From the NCBI GenBank assembly GCA_947037125.1, contig CAMQTJ010000001.1:36582-100581 (forward strand): a stretch of DNA of 64,000 bases, in the 5' to 3' direction. The position numbers and the translations under genes were made by a program. The DNA comes from an uncultured Holdemania sp. (lineage in GTDB: Bacteria; Bacillota_I; Bacilli_A; Erysipelotrichales; Erysipelotrichaceae). Numbering within the stretch: the first letter of the stretch is position 1; each line of letters begins with the position of its first letter. The notes beneath the pieces were generated by a model. The model ran no database searches. It was not told the origin of the DNA and saw only the letters and a program-made list of their open reading frames with translations. This document shows, in pieces, positions 1 through 9,190 of the stretch.

Positions 1-2
1 AA

Positions 3-71
3 AAAGATATAGGTGTCTTGAAGTTTCAAGGAACTAGATATTTAAGTTTTGAACGTAACATAACTAAATAG
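3..71 (+). CDS. Possible 3' end of a truncated gene
   Basis: An open frame runs from the window edge to a TAG at 69-71 (22 codons, ending in FERNITK). It could be the tail of a rightward gene that would use the hairpin at 115-140 as its terminator. It is too short to recognise and may be chance. Confidence 0.2.
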   Translation, partial: KDIGVLKFQGTRYLSFERNITK

Positions 72-114
72 CTATACTTAAAAACTTATACATTTTTAAA
101 TAATAAGGCAAATA

Positions 115-140
115 AAAAGTAGTCAAATGACTACTTTTTT
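115..140. terminator. Bidirectional terminator
   Basis: The stem AAAAGTAGTC / GACTACTTTT closes an AAAT loop and is followed by a T run on the plus strand; the A run on its other side serves the minus strand. It lies at the 3' end of the leftward tagO gene. Confidence 0.7.
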
Positions 141-1222
141 TCATTATCATATAATTTTTTCTTAGGATAACCAAATAATCTTCGAGATAATCCCAATAAA
201 GGATGAAACTTCGGATTAATCATTTCAGTTGCTTCCACAAATATTTCAAATAATATCAATAATATTACAAGCAATATAGTTCCTATTGTTTCATTTTCAA
301 ACATGATTATTGCGCAAACACCAAATAAAGCAGCAACAGAATATAATACCAAAACTGCTTTTTTATGCCCTAAATTTAAACGATACATTAGAATGTGATG
401 AAGATGCGACTTATCAGCACTCATCATACCAACACCTTTTAATTTTCGCCTAATCATCGCAATTAGTGTGTCAGATATTGGAATAAATAAAATCATAATA
501 GGTAATGCTAGAGTAACTAATGTTGTTGTTTTAAATCCCATTAAAGAAATACACGCGATTGTAAATCCTAAAAACAAGGCACCACAATCACCCATGAATA
601 TAGATGCCGGATGAAAATTATAGGGTAAAAACCCTGCTATTGCACCTACTAAAATTAAAGCAAAAACACTAATATAAGTACGATCCATCATAAATCCAAT
701 TGTTCCAATTGTACATAAAACAATTAAACATATTCCACCTGACAAGCCATCTAAACCATCAATCAAATTAATTGCATTAGTGACACCTACAATCCATATA
801 AATGATACTAAGGTAGAAAAGATACCTGGTTCAATAACTATTCCAAAAGGTAGAGTTATTGTACCAAGAGTTATACCACCAAAATAAATAGCAATTATAG
901 CAGCTGTTGCTTGAAACATAAGTTTAAAAATCGGTTTTAACTCGTAAATATCATCAATTAACCCACCGATAAATATTACTAGTCCACCGATAATTACACC
1001 ATTCCACATATAGTCAGCTTCAATAAAACAGGCAAGTGATATCATGTATGCAACAAATATCGCAAGCCCTCCCATTCTAACCATCTTACCAGAGTGAACA
1101 GTTCTTGCATTTTCTTGAGCATAAATATTTAAACTAAATCCTATTTTCTTACAAATTGGTACAAGTAATAGCGACAACATGAATGGCAGTAAAAAATAAG
1201 TAGCTATCCTTACAATATTCAT
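131..1222 (-). CDS. tagO: Undecaprenyl-phosphate N-acetylglucosaminyl-1-phosphate transferase (TagO/WecA type)
   Basis: A 363-residue polytopic membrane enzyme of the MraY/WecA family. It transfers GlcNAc-1-phosphate from UDP-GlcNAc to undecaprenyl phosphate, the first step of wall teichoic acid or related glycopolymer synthesis. Visible family motifs are Asp90-Asp91, the NLIDGLDGL motif at about 152-160, MGD at 210-212 and the His cluster HLHH at 273-276 on a cytosolic loop. About ten hydrophobic segments are present. The start has a GGAG ribosome site and lies 14 bp after mbl, so the two are probably cotranscribed. The extended His loop favours WecA/TagO over MraY. Confidence 0.9.
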   Translation of the reverse strand: MNIVRIATYFLLPFMLSLLLVPICKKIGFSLNIYAQENARTVHSGKMVRMGGLAIFVAYMISLACFIEADYMWNGVIIGGLVIFIGGLIDDIYELKPIFKLMFQATAAIIAIYFGGITLGTITLPFGIVIEPGIFSTLVSFIWIVGVTNAINLIDGLDGLSGGICLIVLCTIGTIGFMMDRTYISVFALILVGAIAGFLPYNFHPASIFMGDCGALFLGFTIACISLMGFKTTTLVTLALPIMILFIPISDTLIAMIRRKLKGVGMMSADKSHLHHILMYRLNLGHKKAVLVLYSVAALFGVCAIIMFENETIGTILLVILLILFEIFVEATEMINPKFHPLLGLSRRLFGYPKKKLYDNEKK

Positions 1223-1236
1223 AATTTATTCTCCAA

Positions 1237-2223
1237 TTATTTAACTTTATCAATATTTTCTAATAAAACACCTGTTCCTATTGCCACACATGATAACGTA
1301 TTTTCAGCCACGTACACAGGAATATTTAATTCTTTGATTAATAGTTGATCAAGTCCCACCAACATTGCTCCACCACCCGTCAAAACAATTCCACGAGTAA
1401 CTATGTCACTTGAAAGTTCTGGAGGTGTTTGTTCTAATACAGTACGACAAGCTCTTACAATATCCGCTAAAGAATCACGCATTGCAAGTTCAGTTTCATC
1501 TGCTGTAATTGTAATAGTACTTGGCAATCCTGACACTAAGTCACGACCAGAAACTTGAATACTATCATTTTGATCAGAACGACAAGCCGTTCCAATTTTA
1601 ACTTTAATTTCTTCCGCAGTTCTATCACCTATTAATAATTTATAGTTTTCTTTTACATATTTAATAATATCACGATCAAATTTATCTCCTGCAATTTTTA
1701 AAGATGTACTTGTAACAATTTCACCAAGTGATAAAATTGCAACATCTGTTGTTCCACCACCTATATCAAGTACCATAGATCCTGTAGGTTTTGAAATATC
1801 AAGACCTGCACCAACTGCTGCAACTTTTGGTTCTTCTTCAATATAAACTTTTTTAGCCCCTGCACGATATGCAGCATCACGAATAGCATTACGTTCTACT
1901 GAAGTAATGTTTGACGGACAACAAATTAAAATTGTAGGACGAGAAAACATTCCTTTTAACTTTAATTTACGAATAAAATAATTAAGCATGATTTCAGTTA
2001 CTTCAAAATCTGCAATAACACCGTCTTTTAAAGGACGAATAGCTAAAACTCTACCCGGTGTTCTTCCTAACATTTCTTTTGCTTCTTGCCCAACTGCCAA
2101 ACATTTTTTAGTCTCTGCATCAATAGAAACTACTGATGGTTCATCCAATACAATCCCTTGACCTTTAACATATATTAAGGTATTTGCTGTACCTAAATCA
2201 ATTCCTACACTTTTAGAAAACAT
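1237..2223 (-). CDS. mbl: MreB/Mbl-family cell-shape protein
   Basis: A 328-residue bacterial actin. It forms membrane-associated filaments that guide lateral wall synthesis. The N-terminal phosphate-1 motif GIDLGTANT, the central LDIGGGTTDVA motif and the late TGGGAML motif are all intact, and the length is normal. A strong AAAGGAG precedes the ATG. The preceding gene is spoIIQ-like, as in spoIIID/mbl neighbourhoods of spore formers, which favours Mbl over MreB; the mreCD genes are absent. Assignment to Mbl rather than MreB rests on context only. Confidence 0.9.
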   Translation of the reverse strand: MFSKSVGIDLGTANTLIYVKGQGIVLDEPSVVSIDAETKKCLAVGQEAKEMLGRTPGRVLAIRPLKDGVIADFEVTEIMLNYFIRKLKLKGMFSRPTILICCPSNITSVERNAIRDAAYRAGAKKVYIEEEPKVAAVGAGLDISKPTGSMVLDIGGGTTDVAILSLGEIVTSTSLKIAGDKFDRDIIKYVKENYKLLIGDRTAEEIKVKIGTACRSDQNDSIQVSGRDLVSGLPSTITITADETELAMRDSLADIVRACRTVLEQTPPELSSDIVTRGIVLTGGGAMLVGLDQLLIKELNIPVYVAENTLSCVAIGTGVLLENIDKVK

Positions 2224-2283
2224 AATAATACTCCTTTACATAATTTCACCTTTTATTATAACATATTTACTCTATTTTAATTT

Positions 2284-2349
2284 ACAAAATTAAAAAAATC
2301 CTCCATAGATTATCAACGTATTTTATTTTCGTTGAAAAATTTGAAGGAC
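2284..2349 (-). terminator. Terminator-like hairpin between spoIIQ-like gene and mbl
   Basis: On the minus strand an inner stem TCAACG/CGTTGA sits inside an outer TCCT/AGGA pairing followed by seven T. It would end the spoIIQ-like transcript and leave mbl-tagO to a separate promoter. Confidence 0.5.
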
Positions 2350-2359
2350 CTTAATCTTT

Positions 2360-2995
2360 CTAGTTTAATTCACTAATTTTCTTTCTAATTAAATTATCAG
2401 GATCAACTAATGTATCATTACGCATACAAGATACGTGTAAGTGAATTCCTAAATCTTCATTATAAAGATTTTCTCCACTTAATCCTACAATTTCATTTTG
2501 TTTAACCTTATCACCTATTACAAAATTAATTTTTGATAAACTTTGATAAGTAATCAATATTCCCTTATCTGATTTAATTGAAATACTTTTTCCCATTAGA
2601 GCATCTTCAAATACGTCAACTACTTCACCACTAATCATAGCAACTGCTTCAAACACTTTTCCATCAAAAGTATAATCAACTCCTTGTGATGGTCGATAAA
2701 CATCATCAAATTCAACAATTGCTTTATCTAGTGTTTCATCACTTTTTGACATATCAAAATAATGAGTCGCCACACTTGCATTAACAACATATGGCATTGA
2801 AATAATTTCATCTGTACTAACGAAATCTGGCAATTGTAAAACATAATCACTTTCTTGTTCATAGATAACAGGCAATGGATCATTTGCATTATAATTATAG
2901 CTTAAATATAATGCACCCAACAACATGACTACTGCTAATAAAGCTGTACCAACACTAAAAATTCCTTTGTTTTTTTTCTTTTCATATACTAACAT
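2360..2995 (-). CDS. spoIIQ: SpoIIQ-like M23-family protein
   Basis: 211 residues with one membrane span (about 12-33) and an extracytoplasmic LytM/M23 domain (about 98-205). In active M23 peptidases the first zinc ligand is the His of HxGxD. Here the motif reads SQGVD at 103-107, so that His is Ser, while the late HLH (185-187) is kept. Loss of the first His is characteristic of the sporulation protein SpoIIQ, which pairs with SpoIIIAH in the forespore membrane channel instead of cutting peptidoglycan. The position beside mbl supports this. A degenerate M23 protein of another function is the alternative. Confidence 0.75.
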   Translation of the reverse strand: MLVYEKKKNKGIFSVGTALLAVVMLLGALYLSYNYNANDPLPVIYEQESDYVLQLPDFVSTDEIISMPYVVNASVATHYFDMSKSDETLDKAIVEFDDVYRPSQGVDYTFDGKVFEAVAMISGEVVDVFEDALMGKSISIKSDKGILITYQSLSKINFVIGDKVKQNEIVGLSGENLYNEDLGIHLHVSCMRNDTLVDPDNLIRKKISELN

Positions 2996-3116
2996 AATCT
3001 CACCTCAATGAAATTATTAACAACATTTATAATTATATACATAATTAAATTTATTTTTATGCAGTATTATAAAAATAATCAAACACAATAAAATAAAGTA
3101 TAACTATATAATAATA

Positions 3117-3323
3117 TTAAAAGAAAATATTGTTATACATTAAATCCATTATAAAATTCGCAACTAAATAACCAAGCCCTAAAGACAATAAAACAATTAA
3201 ACATTGAGCTTGAAATGTTTTGTTTTTTTTAATTATTTTTTCAAAATCTATTCCCATTAAACTATATAAACTACATGCAAAACATACTATATATAACATT
3301 GTTTGTGATATAAATTCAACCAT
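3117..3323 (-). CDS. DUF1146 small integral membrane protein (YwzB-like)
   Basis: A 68-residue protein with two hydrophobic spans (about 5-25 and 42-62) separated by a lysine-rich loop containing EKIIKKNK. Size and layout fit the DUF1146/YwzB family, often found near atp and spoIID genes in Bacillota; its function is not known. It starts 8 bp after the M19 dipeptidase gene with an AGGTAGGTG ribosome site, so the two are likely one transcript. Confidence 0.65.
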   Translation of the reverse strand: MVEFISQTMLYIVCFACSLYSLMGIDFEKIIKKNKTFQAQCLIVLLSLGLGYLVANFIMDLMYNNIFF

Positions 3324-3331
3324 AATTGCAC

Positions 3332-4222
3332 CTACCTTTCAAAAAAATCAATTACATTTTGATAACATATTTTACTTACAAAATCATTATCATACTTATC
3401 ATTTAATACTGTAAGTAATTCATCACATTCACAACAACTTTTAAGACCTTCAATCATTGAATTATCTTTTCCAAAATAATCCATAAAATCAAACCCGAAA
3501 GCTAAATTATTTTCACCTATTAAATTTTTCAAATAATCAATCATTAATAATAATCCTTTGATATTGCATAAATTATGATCATTACTTACAAAACTTTTAA
3601 CACCTACAACTCCTATTATACCATTTTGTTCTTTAATTTTAATAAGTAAGTCATCACTTAAATTTCTAAAATGATTACACATTTCATAAGCATTTGAATG
3701 TGTTGCAATGATTGGTTTACTACTATATTTTAAAACATCATAAACACCTTGTTCACAAAGATGTGATATATCAATTGTTATATCATATTCATTTAAATAT
3801 TTCACAGCATCTATTCCTAAATCACTCAATGGCATATTTCCACTTTTTGCACCACATGCCAGTTTATTATTATCATTCCAAACTAATGAAGCTGTTTTGA
3901 CTTTATGTTGTTTTAACCATTTTATACGATTTTTAATATCACAATCAATTGGACACATACCTTCAACTGCAATAAATACTTGAATCTTTTTATCATTTTC
4001 AAAAGAAAAATACTGACTTTTATTTATTTGATCATAAACATATGCAATCATTTCTTGCATGATATCATAATTTTCATCACCTAAAAAAAAGCAAACGATA
4101 GCAGATCTTTTTATTTTTCCTTTTATAAATTTTGGATAATGATAATCATCTAATCGATTAGCTTTATCCCTTTTATGTTCAAATATATCATTACCTATAT
4201 CATCATGTAGATTATAAAACAT
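3332..4222 (-). CDS. Membrane dipeptidase (M19 / renal dipeptidase family)
   Basis: A 296-residue M19 metallo-dipeptidase. The ligands of the binuclear zinc site are visible: His6-x-Asp8 near the N terminus, Glu87 in VEGMCPI, His154 in DISHL and His175 in ATHSN, followed by a conserved Arg (186) and a GFDF motif. Members cleave dipeptides, including some with D-residues, and bacterial ones are usually cytosolic; no signal peptide is seen. The ATG at 4222 is chosen because a strong GGGGGTGG lies just before it; upstream codons are an artefactual extension. Substrate cannot be told from sequence. Confidence 0.85.
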   Translation of the reverse strand: MFYNLHDDIGNDIFEHKRDKANRLDDYHYPKFIKGKIKRSAIVCFFLGDENYDIMQEMIAYVYDQINKSQYFSFENDKKIQVFIAVEGMCPIDCDIKNRIKWLKQHKVKTASLVWNDNNKLACGAKSGNMPLSDLGIDAVKYLNEYDITIDISHLCEQGVYDVLKYSSKPIIATHSNAYEMCNHFRNLSDDLLIKIKEQNGIIGVVGVKSFVSNDHNLCNIKGLLLMIDYLKNLIGENNLAFGFDFMDYFGKDNSMIEGLKSCCECDELLTVLNDKYDNDFVSKICYQNVIDFFER

Positions 4223-4306
4223 ATAACCACCCCCATTTATTATATTAATAGTATTATAGCTTGTGCTAAAAATCAATTCATTTCATACACTATTATGGGT
4301 GATAGT

Positions 4307-5152
4307 ATGAATAATATGATAGAAGTAAAAGATCTTTGTAAACAATATAAAAAATTTAAAGCAATAGATAACATTAGTTTTACTTTGCAAAAAGGAAAAA
4401 CCCTCGCTTTTTTAGGGTTAAATGGTGCTGGTAAAAGTACGACTTTGAATATTTTAAGTACCCTATTAAATCAAAGTAGCGGTAGTGTTAAAATCGCAAA
4501 TTATAACTTAAACAATAATAATATCAATATTAAAAAAAATATTGGTGTTGTCTTTCAAAAAAATACTTTAGATTTAGATTTTACTGTTTATCAAAATCTT
4601 TATCAACGCTCTTATTTATATTTTCAAAATCATAATCAGTGTATAAGTGAAATAAATAGAATTTGTGTATTATTAAATATTACTCATTTATTAAAAAAGC
4701 CATTAAAGAATTGTTCTGGTGGCCAAATTAGAATAATTCAAATCGCACGAGCATTAGTTCATAGCCCTAAACTTTTAATCTTAGATGAACCTACACAAGG
4801 TCTTGATCCAAGTGCTAGAAAACTTGTATGGGATAGTATTATAAAGATACAAAAACAAACTAATTTAACTATTTTTTATTCCACTCATTATATGGAAGAA
4901 GTAAAATATGCCGATGAAATATGTTGTATCAATGATGGAAAAATAATTGTTCACGATGAACTTAAAACAGTTATGAATAAATTTTCAAAACAAAAACTAA
5001 TTATTGAAGACAATAATATAACTAAAACATTTTCTTTTGATAATCCTAAAAGTGCAATTAATGAATTAAATAAACATCCTAGTTTAACTAATTTTTGGTA
5101 TATTGATATATTACTAGATGAACTATTTCATCAAATCAGTAAGGAGTTTTAA
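4307..5152 (+). CDS. ABC-2 type transporter ATP-binding protein
   Basis: A 281-residue ABC ATPase. Walker A is GLNGAGKST, the Q-loop VVFQK, Walker B LLILDEPTQGLDP, and the switch His lies in YSTHYMEE. The signature is CSGGQ instead of LSGGQ, a tolerated variant. The size and the daunorubicin/CcmA-like layout indicate an exporter. The stop TAA lies 1 bp before the permease ATG, and the permease ribosome site AAGGAG is inside this gene's last codons, so the pair is translationally coupled. The start at 4307 is preferred because GGGTGAT precedes it. Confidence 0.85.
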   Translation: MNNMIEVKDLCKQYKKFKAIDNISFTLQKGKTLAFLGLNGAGKSTTLNILSTLLNQSSGSVKIANYNLNNNNINIKKNIGVVFQKNTLDLDFTVYQNLYQRSYLYFQNHNQCISEINRICVLLNITHLLKKPLKNCSGGQIRIIQIARALVHSPKLLILDEPTQGLDPSARKLVWDSIIKIQKQTNLTIFYSTHYMEEVKYADEICCINDGKIIVHDELKTVMNKFSKQKLIIEDNNITKTFSFDNPKSAINELNKHPSLTNFWYIDILLDELFHQISKEF

Positions 5153-5153
5153 T

Positions 5154-6023
5154 ATGAAAGCATTCTTTAATTTAGTCAACAGACATTTAATTTATTTCTT
5201 TAAAGATAAAATAAATGTTTTATTCACTGTAATTTCCTTAATAGTGGTTTTATCATTATATTTTTTATTCATAAAAGACTTTACAATTGATGCCATAAAA
5301 CAAGTTTGTCCTGCAAATAATATTGAACAGTTTACCGATCAAAGTATGTTGATAGGATTAATACTAGTTACAGGGTTTAGTGCATCACTTGGCATGCTTA
5401 ATTTGTTTATCAAGGATATTTCAAATCATGTCATCAACGATTTTTTAATAACTCCACACTATAAAATTACAATTTATACTTCATATCTTTTCGCATCTGT
5501 TGTGATAGCACTATTATTTTCTACACTTGGTTTTTTCTTGATTTTATTTTATCTAAAAAATAATTATAGCTTTAATATAACTACATTTAATTTAATTCAA
5601 ACATATTTTTTAATCATTATAAATTGTTTTGTTTCATCTTTATTATTAATGATTATCGCCTTTTTTATTAAAACGTCACAATCTTTTGCTACAATTGGAA
5701 ACCTTGGTGCAACAATAATAGGATTTATAATAGGTGTCTATATTCCTTTAGGTTATTACCCTGATACTATTCAATCTATTTTAGTAATGTCACCACTAAG
5801 TACAATAGCTTGTGCTACACGCAATGTGTTTACAATTGATATATTAAAAGACATAACTTTTAATTTACCCAGTGATGTCATGCATGAAATTCAAAAAGTT
5901 TTTGGTTGTACATTATCTTTTAATAATGATGTACTATCTTTAAATCAATTATATCAAGTAATTTTTGGTTTACTATTTTTTATAATTGTCGTTTATATAA
6001 TAATCCAACAGCTTAAAACATGA
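5154..6023 (+). CDS. ABC-2 type transporter permease
   Basis: A 289-residue permease with about six hydrophobic segments and the large first extracytoplasmic loop typical of ABC-2 permeases. It is partnered with the ATPase directly upstream. Together they would export a drug, lipid or polysaccharide; the substrate is not evident. The stop TGA (6021-6023) abuts the stop of the convergent lipoprotein gene with no gap and no obvious terminator between them, so the two transcripts may overlap at their 3' ends. Confidence 0.8.
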   Translation: MKAFFNLVNRHLIYFFKDKINVLFTVISLIVVLSLYFLFIKDFTIDAIKQVCPANNIEQFTDQSMLIGLILVTGFSASLGMLNLFIKDISNHVINDFLITPHYKITIYTSYLFASVVIALLFSTLGFFLILFYLKNNYSFNITTFNLIQTYFLIIINCFVSSLLLMIIAFFIKTSQSFATIGNLGATIIGFIIGVYIPLGYYPDTIQSILVMSPLSTIACATRNVFTIDILKDITFNLPSDVMHEIQKVFGCTLSFNNDVLSLNQLYQVIFGLLFFIIVVYIIIQQLKT

Positions 6024-7094
6024 TTATTTAATAATCCATTCACCATCTTTTTTAAGTATTACACTATTATTATAATATGGTGAACCATATTCATATTCAA
6101 AATCCATTAATGTATTTCCTAAAGTATCAATTACTCCATATTTTCCTTCTTGATTTTTCACAACAATTCTTCCATCAATTACAGGATATGGATAATATGG
6201 CATAATTTCATACTTATCATAAGTTACCTCGTCCATAAATGTCTCACTTACAAATGTAGCCTGATAAATGCAATCAATAACTAGTTCCCCTTTATTATTG
6301 ACATAACCCCATAAATCACCCTTTTTCACAGGAATTAGCTCACTATCAATTTTAAATACATCATCATATATTGCATCCGTCAATACTTCTAGTTCAGAAT
6401 TGATAATTCCATATTTTTTAGATATATCAAAGTCAACATCATATTCCAAGCTACTATCATAATTGGTTATTTCATTGTAGCCAAGTAATGTATTTTCACT
6501 TAATTCATTACTATTAATTTTTGATAATCCCATAGGACCATCATCTCCTTGATGCATACCATAAATTATATTATTTTCAACATCAAAGCCAATACCATTA
6601 CCGTTACCGCCGCCATGTTGTCCGCCACAATTAAATAGTTCAGTATTTTGAAGCTCTATTAATTCTTGTCCGTCAGCATGGATATCTATACAATCATAAT
6701 GACCTTTTGGATATCCTTTCGATAAAGGTACACAACTTAGTTTTTTATCTTGATTAATTAAACCGTATAAATTATTATCTGCAATGATATAAAAATTTTC
6801 ATCTATTTCATAACTCATACCGAAAACATCTGACGGCTTTAATAGTGGATATAATTGTTCTAATTCAAACAAAGTACTATCAAATGCTTTTATTGGTTCA
6901 GCTGTAGGCTGTACTGGTCCATCGAAATTAGATTCATTATCGACTGTAGGTGTTGATGTAGTCTTTGGTGTAGATGTAACATTTGGTGATACCGTTGGAC
7001 TATTTGTATTAACTGGCTTGTCTATTTCATTTAAGCTGCATCCACTTACCAATAATAATCCTATGATTACTGAAATTATTTTACCATTTTTCAT
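6024..7094 (-). CDS. WG-repeat lipoprotein, array copy 1
   Basis: A 356-residue predicted lipoprotein. It has a signal peptide ending in the lipobox VSGC (Cys19), a Thr/Pro/Ser-rich linker (about 25-62), a divergent middle that is Gly/His-rich near the NCGGQHGGG motif, and C-terminal WG (beta) repeats seen as GDLWGYV and GKYGVID. The tail DGEWIIK is shared across the array. ATG 7094 is chosen because GGAGATAAGATA precedes it and the signal peptide begins there. WG repeats probably mediate binding; ligand and role are unknown. It is the last gene of a six-gene tandem array. Confidence 0.75.
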   Translation of the reverse strand: MKNGKIISVIIGLLLVSGCSLNEIDKPVNTNSPTVSPNVTSTPKTTSTPTVDNESNFDGPVQPTAEPIKAFDSTLFELEQLYPLLKPSDVFGMSYEIDENFYIIADNNLYGLINQDKKLSCVPLSKGYPKGHYDCIDIHADGQELIELQNTELFNCGGQHGGGNGNGIGFDVENNIIYGMHQGDDGPMGLSKINSNELSENTLLGYNEITNYDSSLEYDVDFDISKKYGIINSELEVLTDAIYDDVFKIDSELIPVKKGDLWGYVNNKGELVIDCIYQATFVSETFMDEVTYDKYEIMPYYPYPVIDGRIVVKNQEGKYGVIDTLGNTLMDFEYEYGSPYYNNSVILKKDGEWIIK

Positions 7095-7121
7095 TATCTT
7101 ATCTCCTCGTATCATATATTA

Positions 7122-8087
7122 CTATTTAACTATCCATTCACCATCTTTTTTAAGGATTACACTATTATCATAATATGGTGAACCATAGTCATATTCAAAA
7201 TCAATTAATGTATTTCCTAAAGTATCTATTACTCCATATTTTCCTTCTTGATTTTTCACAACAATTCTTCCATCAACTACAGGATATGGATAATAAGGTG
7301 TAACATAATCTTTTTCAAAAAAAGTTTCTTGGTAAATACATGGAATGACTTCTACTCCATTTATATCAACATAACCCCAAAGCCCATCATTTTTTACAGG
7401 TATTAGTTCACTTTTAATATTAAAAACATCTTCATAAATACATTGTGTCAAAATATTTCCTTTACCATCCATCACACCTTTTTTATCAGATTCTTTAAAT
7501 TTATAGTGATCACTGCTTCCATCATTCCAAATAGTTTGTTGCACATCACTAATATCAATATAATCCAGCAGTTGTGTTTCACCACATATCTCAGCATCAA
7601 ATTCAGTAAGAATTGTAGGTCCTTCTCCAAATGCATCACGTGTTAAAACTTCTTTATTTTCTAAATCATAATAAATGATTGTAGCTTGAAAAGACTCCCA
7701 TGGTGCTTGCTTTAAATCGGTATCCTGCAAATCAAAAGTCATATCATCACCAAATAAATCAGTACCATCCCATGCATATGTAATAAATGGTATTTCAATA
7801 TCTAAAATTAATTGATTATCATTATTCATCACACCATATTCTTCATTCAATGAAATTACATAGTATTCATCATTTAGCTCATATCTTTGATAGCCATTAG
7901 AAATATTAACACTATTTACGTTAAGTAGAGGCTGAATTAAATATTCATCTTTAACTACTTCATCTTCAACACCTGAAGTTTCAGTTGGCATAATACTTGG
8001 TGCAGGTGTTTGTTTTACTACATTATTATCAAAGCTACAACCACTTATAAGTAACATTAAAATTAATGCATAAATTATTTTTTTCAT
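7122..8087 (-). CDS. WG-repeat lipoprotein, array copy 2
   Basis: 321 residues, lipobox ISGC (Cys17). The Thr/Pro linker is much shorter than in the other copies (about 20-45). The WG repeats GLWGYVD and GKYGVID and the tail KKDGEWIVK are nearly identical to copies 1 and 3, whereas the central 100 residues differ. The signal peptide MKKIIYALIL is shared with copy 3, which points to recent duplication or gene conversion between neighbours. The ribosome site AGGAGATAAAG lies in a 25-bp spacer. Confidence 0.75.
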   Translation of the reverse strand: MKKIIYALILMLLISGCSFDNNVVKQTPAPSIMPTETSGVEDEVVKDEYLIQPLLNVNSVNISNGYQRYELNDEYYVISLNEEYGVMNNDNQLILDIEIPFITYAWDGTDLFGDDMTFDLQDTDLKQAPWESFQATIIYYDLENKEVLTRDAFGEGPTILTEFDAEICGETQLLDYIDISDVQQTIWNDGSSDHYKFKESDKKGVMDGKGNILTQCIYEDVFNIKSELIPVKNDGLWGYVDINGVEVIPCIYQETFFEKDYVTPYYPYPVVDGRIVVKNQEGKYGVIDTLGNTLIDFEYDYGSPYYDNSVILKKDGEWIVK

Positions 8088-8112
8088 TTCTTTATCTCCT
8101 ATTATTTAATTG

Positions 8113-9165
8113 CTATTTCACTATCCATTCACCATCTTTTTTAAGTATTATACTATTATTATAATATGGTGAACCATAATCATACTCAAATTCAATAAGG
8201 GTAGTACCCCAAATATCAATTACCCCATACTTATCTTCCCAATTTTTCACAACAATTCTACCATCAATCACAGGATATGGATAATATGATTCTCTTTTAG
8301 ATGCACCACTATATCTACTATTTGATGTTTCACTAAATGTTCCTTTATAAACACATGGTATTACCTCGACTCCTTGACTATTAACATAGCCCCAGAGACC
8401 GTTTGCTCGCACTGGAATTAGTTCTCCTGCAATGTCAAAAACATCTTCATAGAGTGCTTCAGTAAGCATTTTTCCCTCACCATTCACTACGCCTTTTTGC
8501 CCAGATGCATCATATGTTTGGTAGCTGTATCCATCTTGAGTAATAGTTTTAAAATTAGAAATTTGCTCATAAGAAATCAAATCGTTTGGATCAAAATTTG
8601 AAGCCTCAAAATCTTTGATTCCTCTCATATCTTCTCCATCTGTATTATAGGGCTTTAACTTGAATGAGTAAGCATCAATGTCAAAAACTACTGTCCACCC
8701 TCTATTACCATATCCATCTTGACCATTTAAATCAGAATTTTTAATTTTCTCATAATTATTATCAACACTATCAAAAATTAACATACAATCGTCTAGCACA
8801 TACGGAATGAAAGGCGAATTTGGTTTGATAACTAATTCTTTATTATTATTAATAACTCCATAGACAAGATTATCATCACTGATGACATAGTAGTCATCAT
8901 ACAGATTATATTCACCAACACTTTGATTTAGTAATGGCTCAATATATACTAACTCAAATGTTTCAGGATCAAAGCTTGTATTTGCATTTTGCTCAGGTTT
9001 AATTGTTGGTATTAGTGTTGGCTGCTTTGTCGGTTTACTAGTAGTTTTATTTGTGGGCTCAGGTTGAATACTTGTTTCAGGCATTGGTGATTGCACAATT
9101 TCATTACTGTTGGTACAACCACTCATAAGTAACAATAAAATTAATGCATAAATTATTTTTTTCAT
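8113..9165 (-). CDS. WG-repeat lipoprotein, array copy 3
   Basis: 350 residues, lipobox MSGC (Cys17), a long Thr/Pro/Lys linker (about 25-60), divergent middle, and C-terminal WG repeats GLWGYVN and DKYGVIDIWG ending in KKDGEWIVK. The 5' flank (AGGAGATAAAGAAATG) is the same as for copy 2, so homogenisation includes intergenic DNA. Expected to be anchored on the outer face of the cytoplasmic membrane. Function unknown. Confidence 0.75.
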   Translation of the reverse strand: MKKIIYALILLLLMSGCTNSNEIVQSPMPETSIQPEPTNKTTSKPTKQPTLIPTIKPEQNANTSFDPETFELVYIEPLLNQSVGEYNLYDDYYVISDDNLVYGVINNNKELVIKPNSPFIPYVLDDCMLIFDSVDNNYEKIKNSDLNGQDGYGNRGWTVVFDIDAYSFKLKPYNTDGEDMRGIKDFEASNFDPNDLISYEQISNFKTITQDGYSYQTYDASGQKGVVNGEGKMLTEALYEDVFDIAGELIPVRANGLWGYVNSQGVEVIPCVYKGTFSETSNSRYSGASKRESYYPYPVIDGRIVVKNWEDKYGVIDIWGTTLIEFEYDYGSPYYNNSIILKKDGEWIVK

Positions 9166-9190
9166 TTCTTTATCTCCTATTATTTAATTG

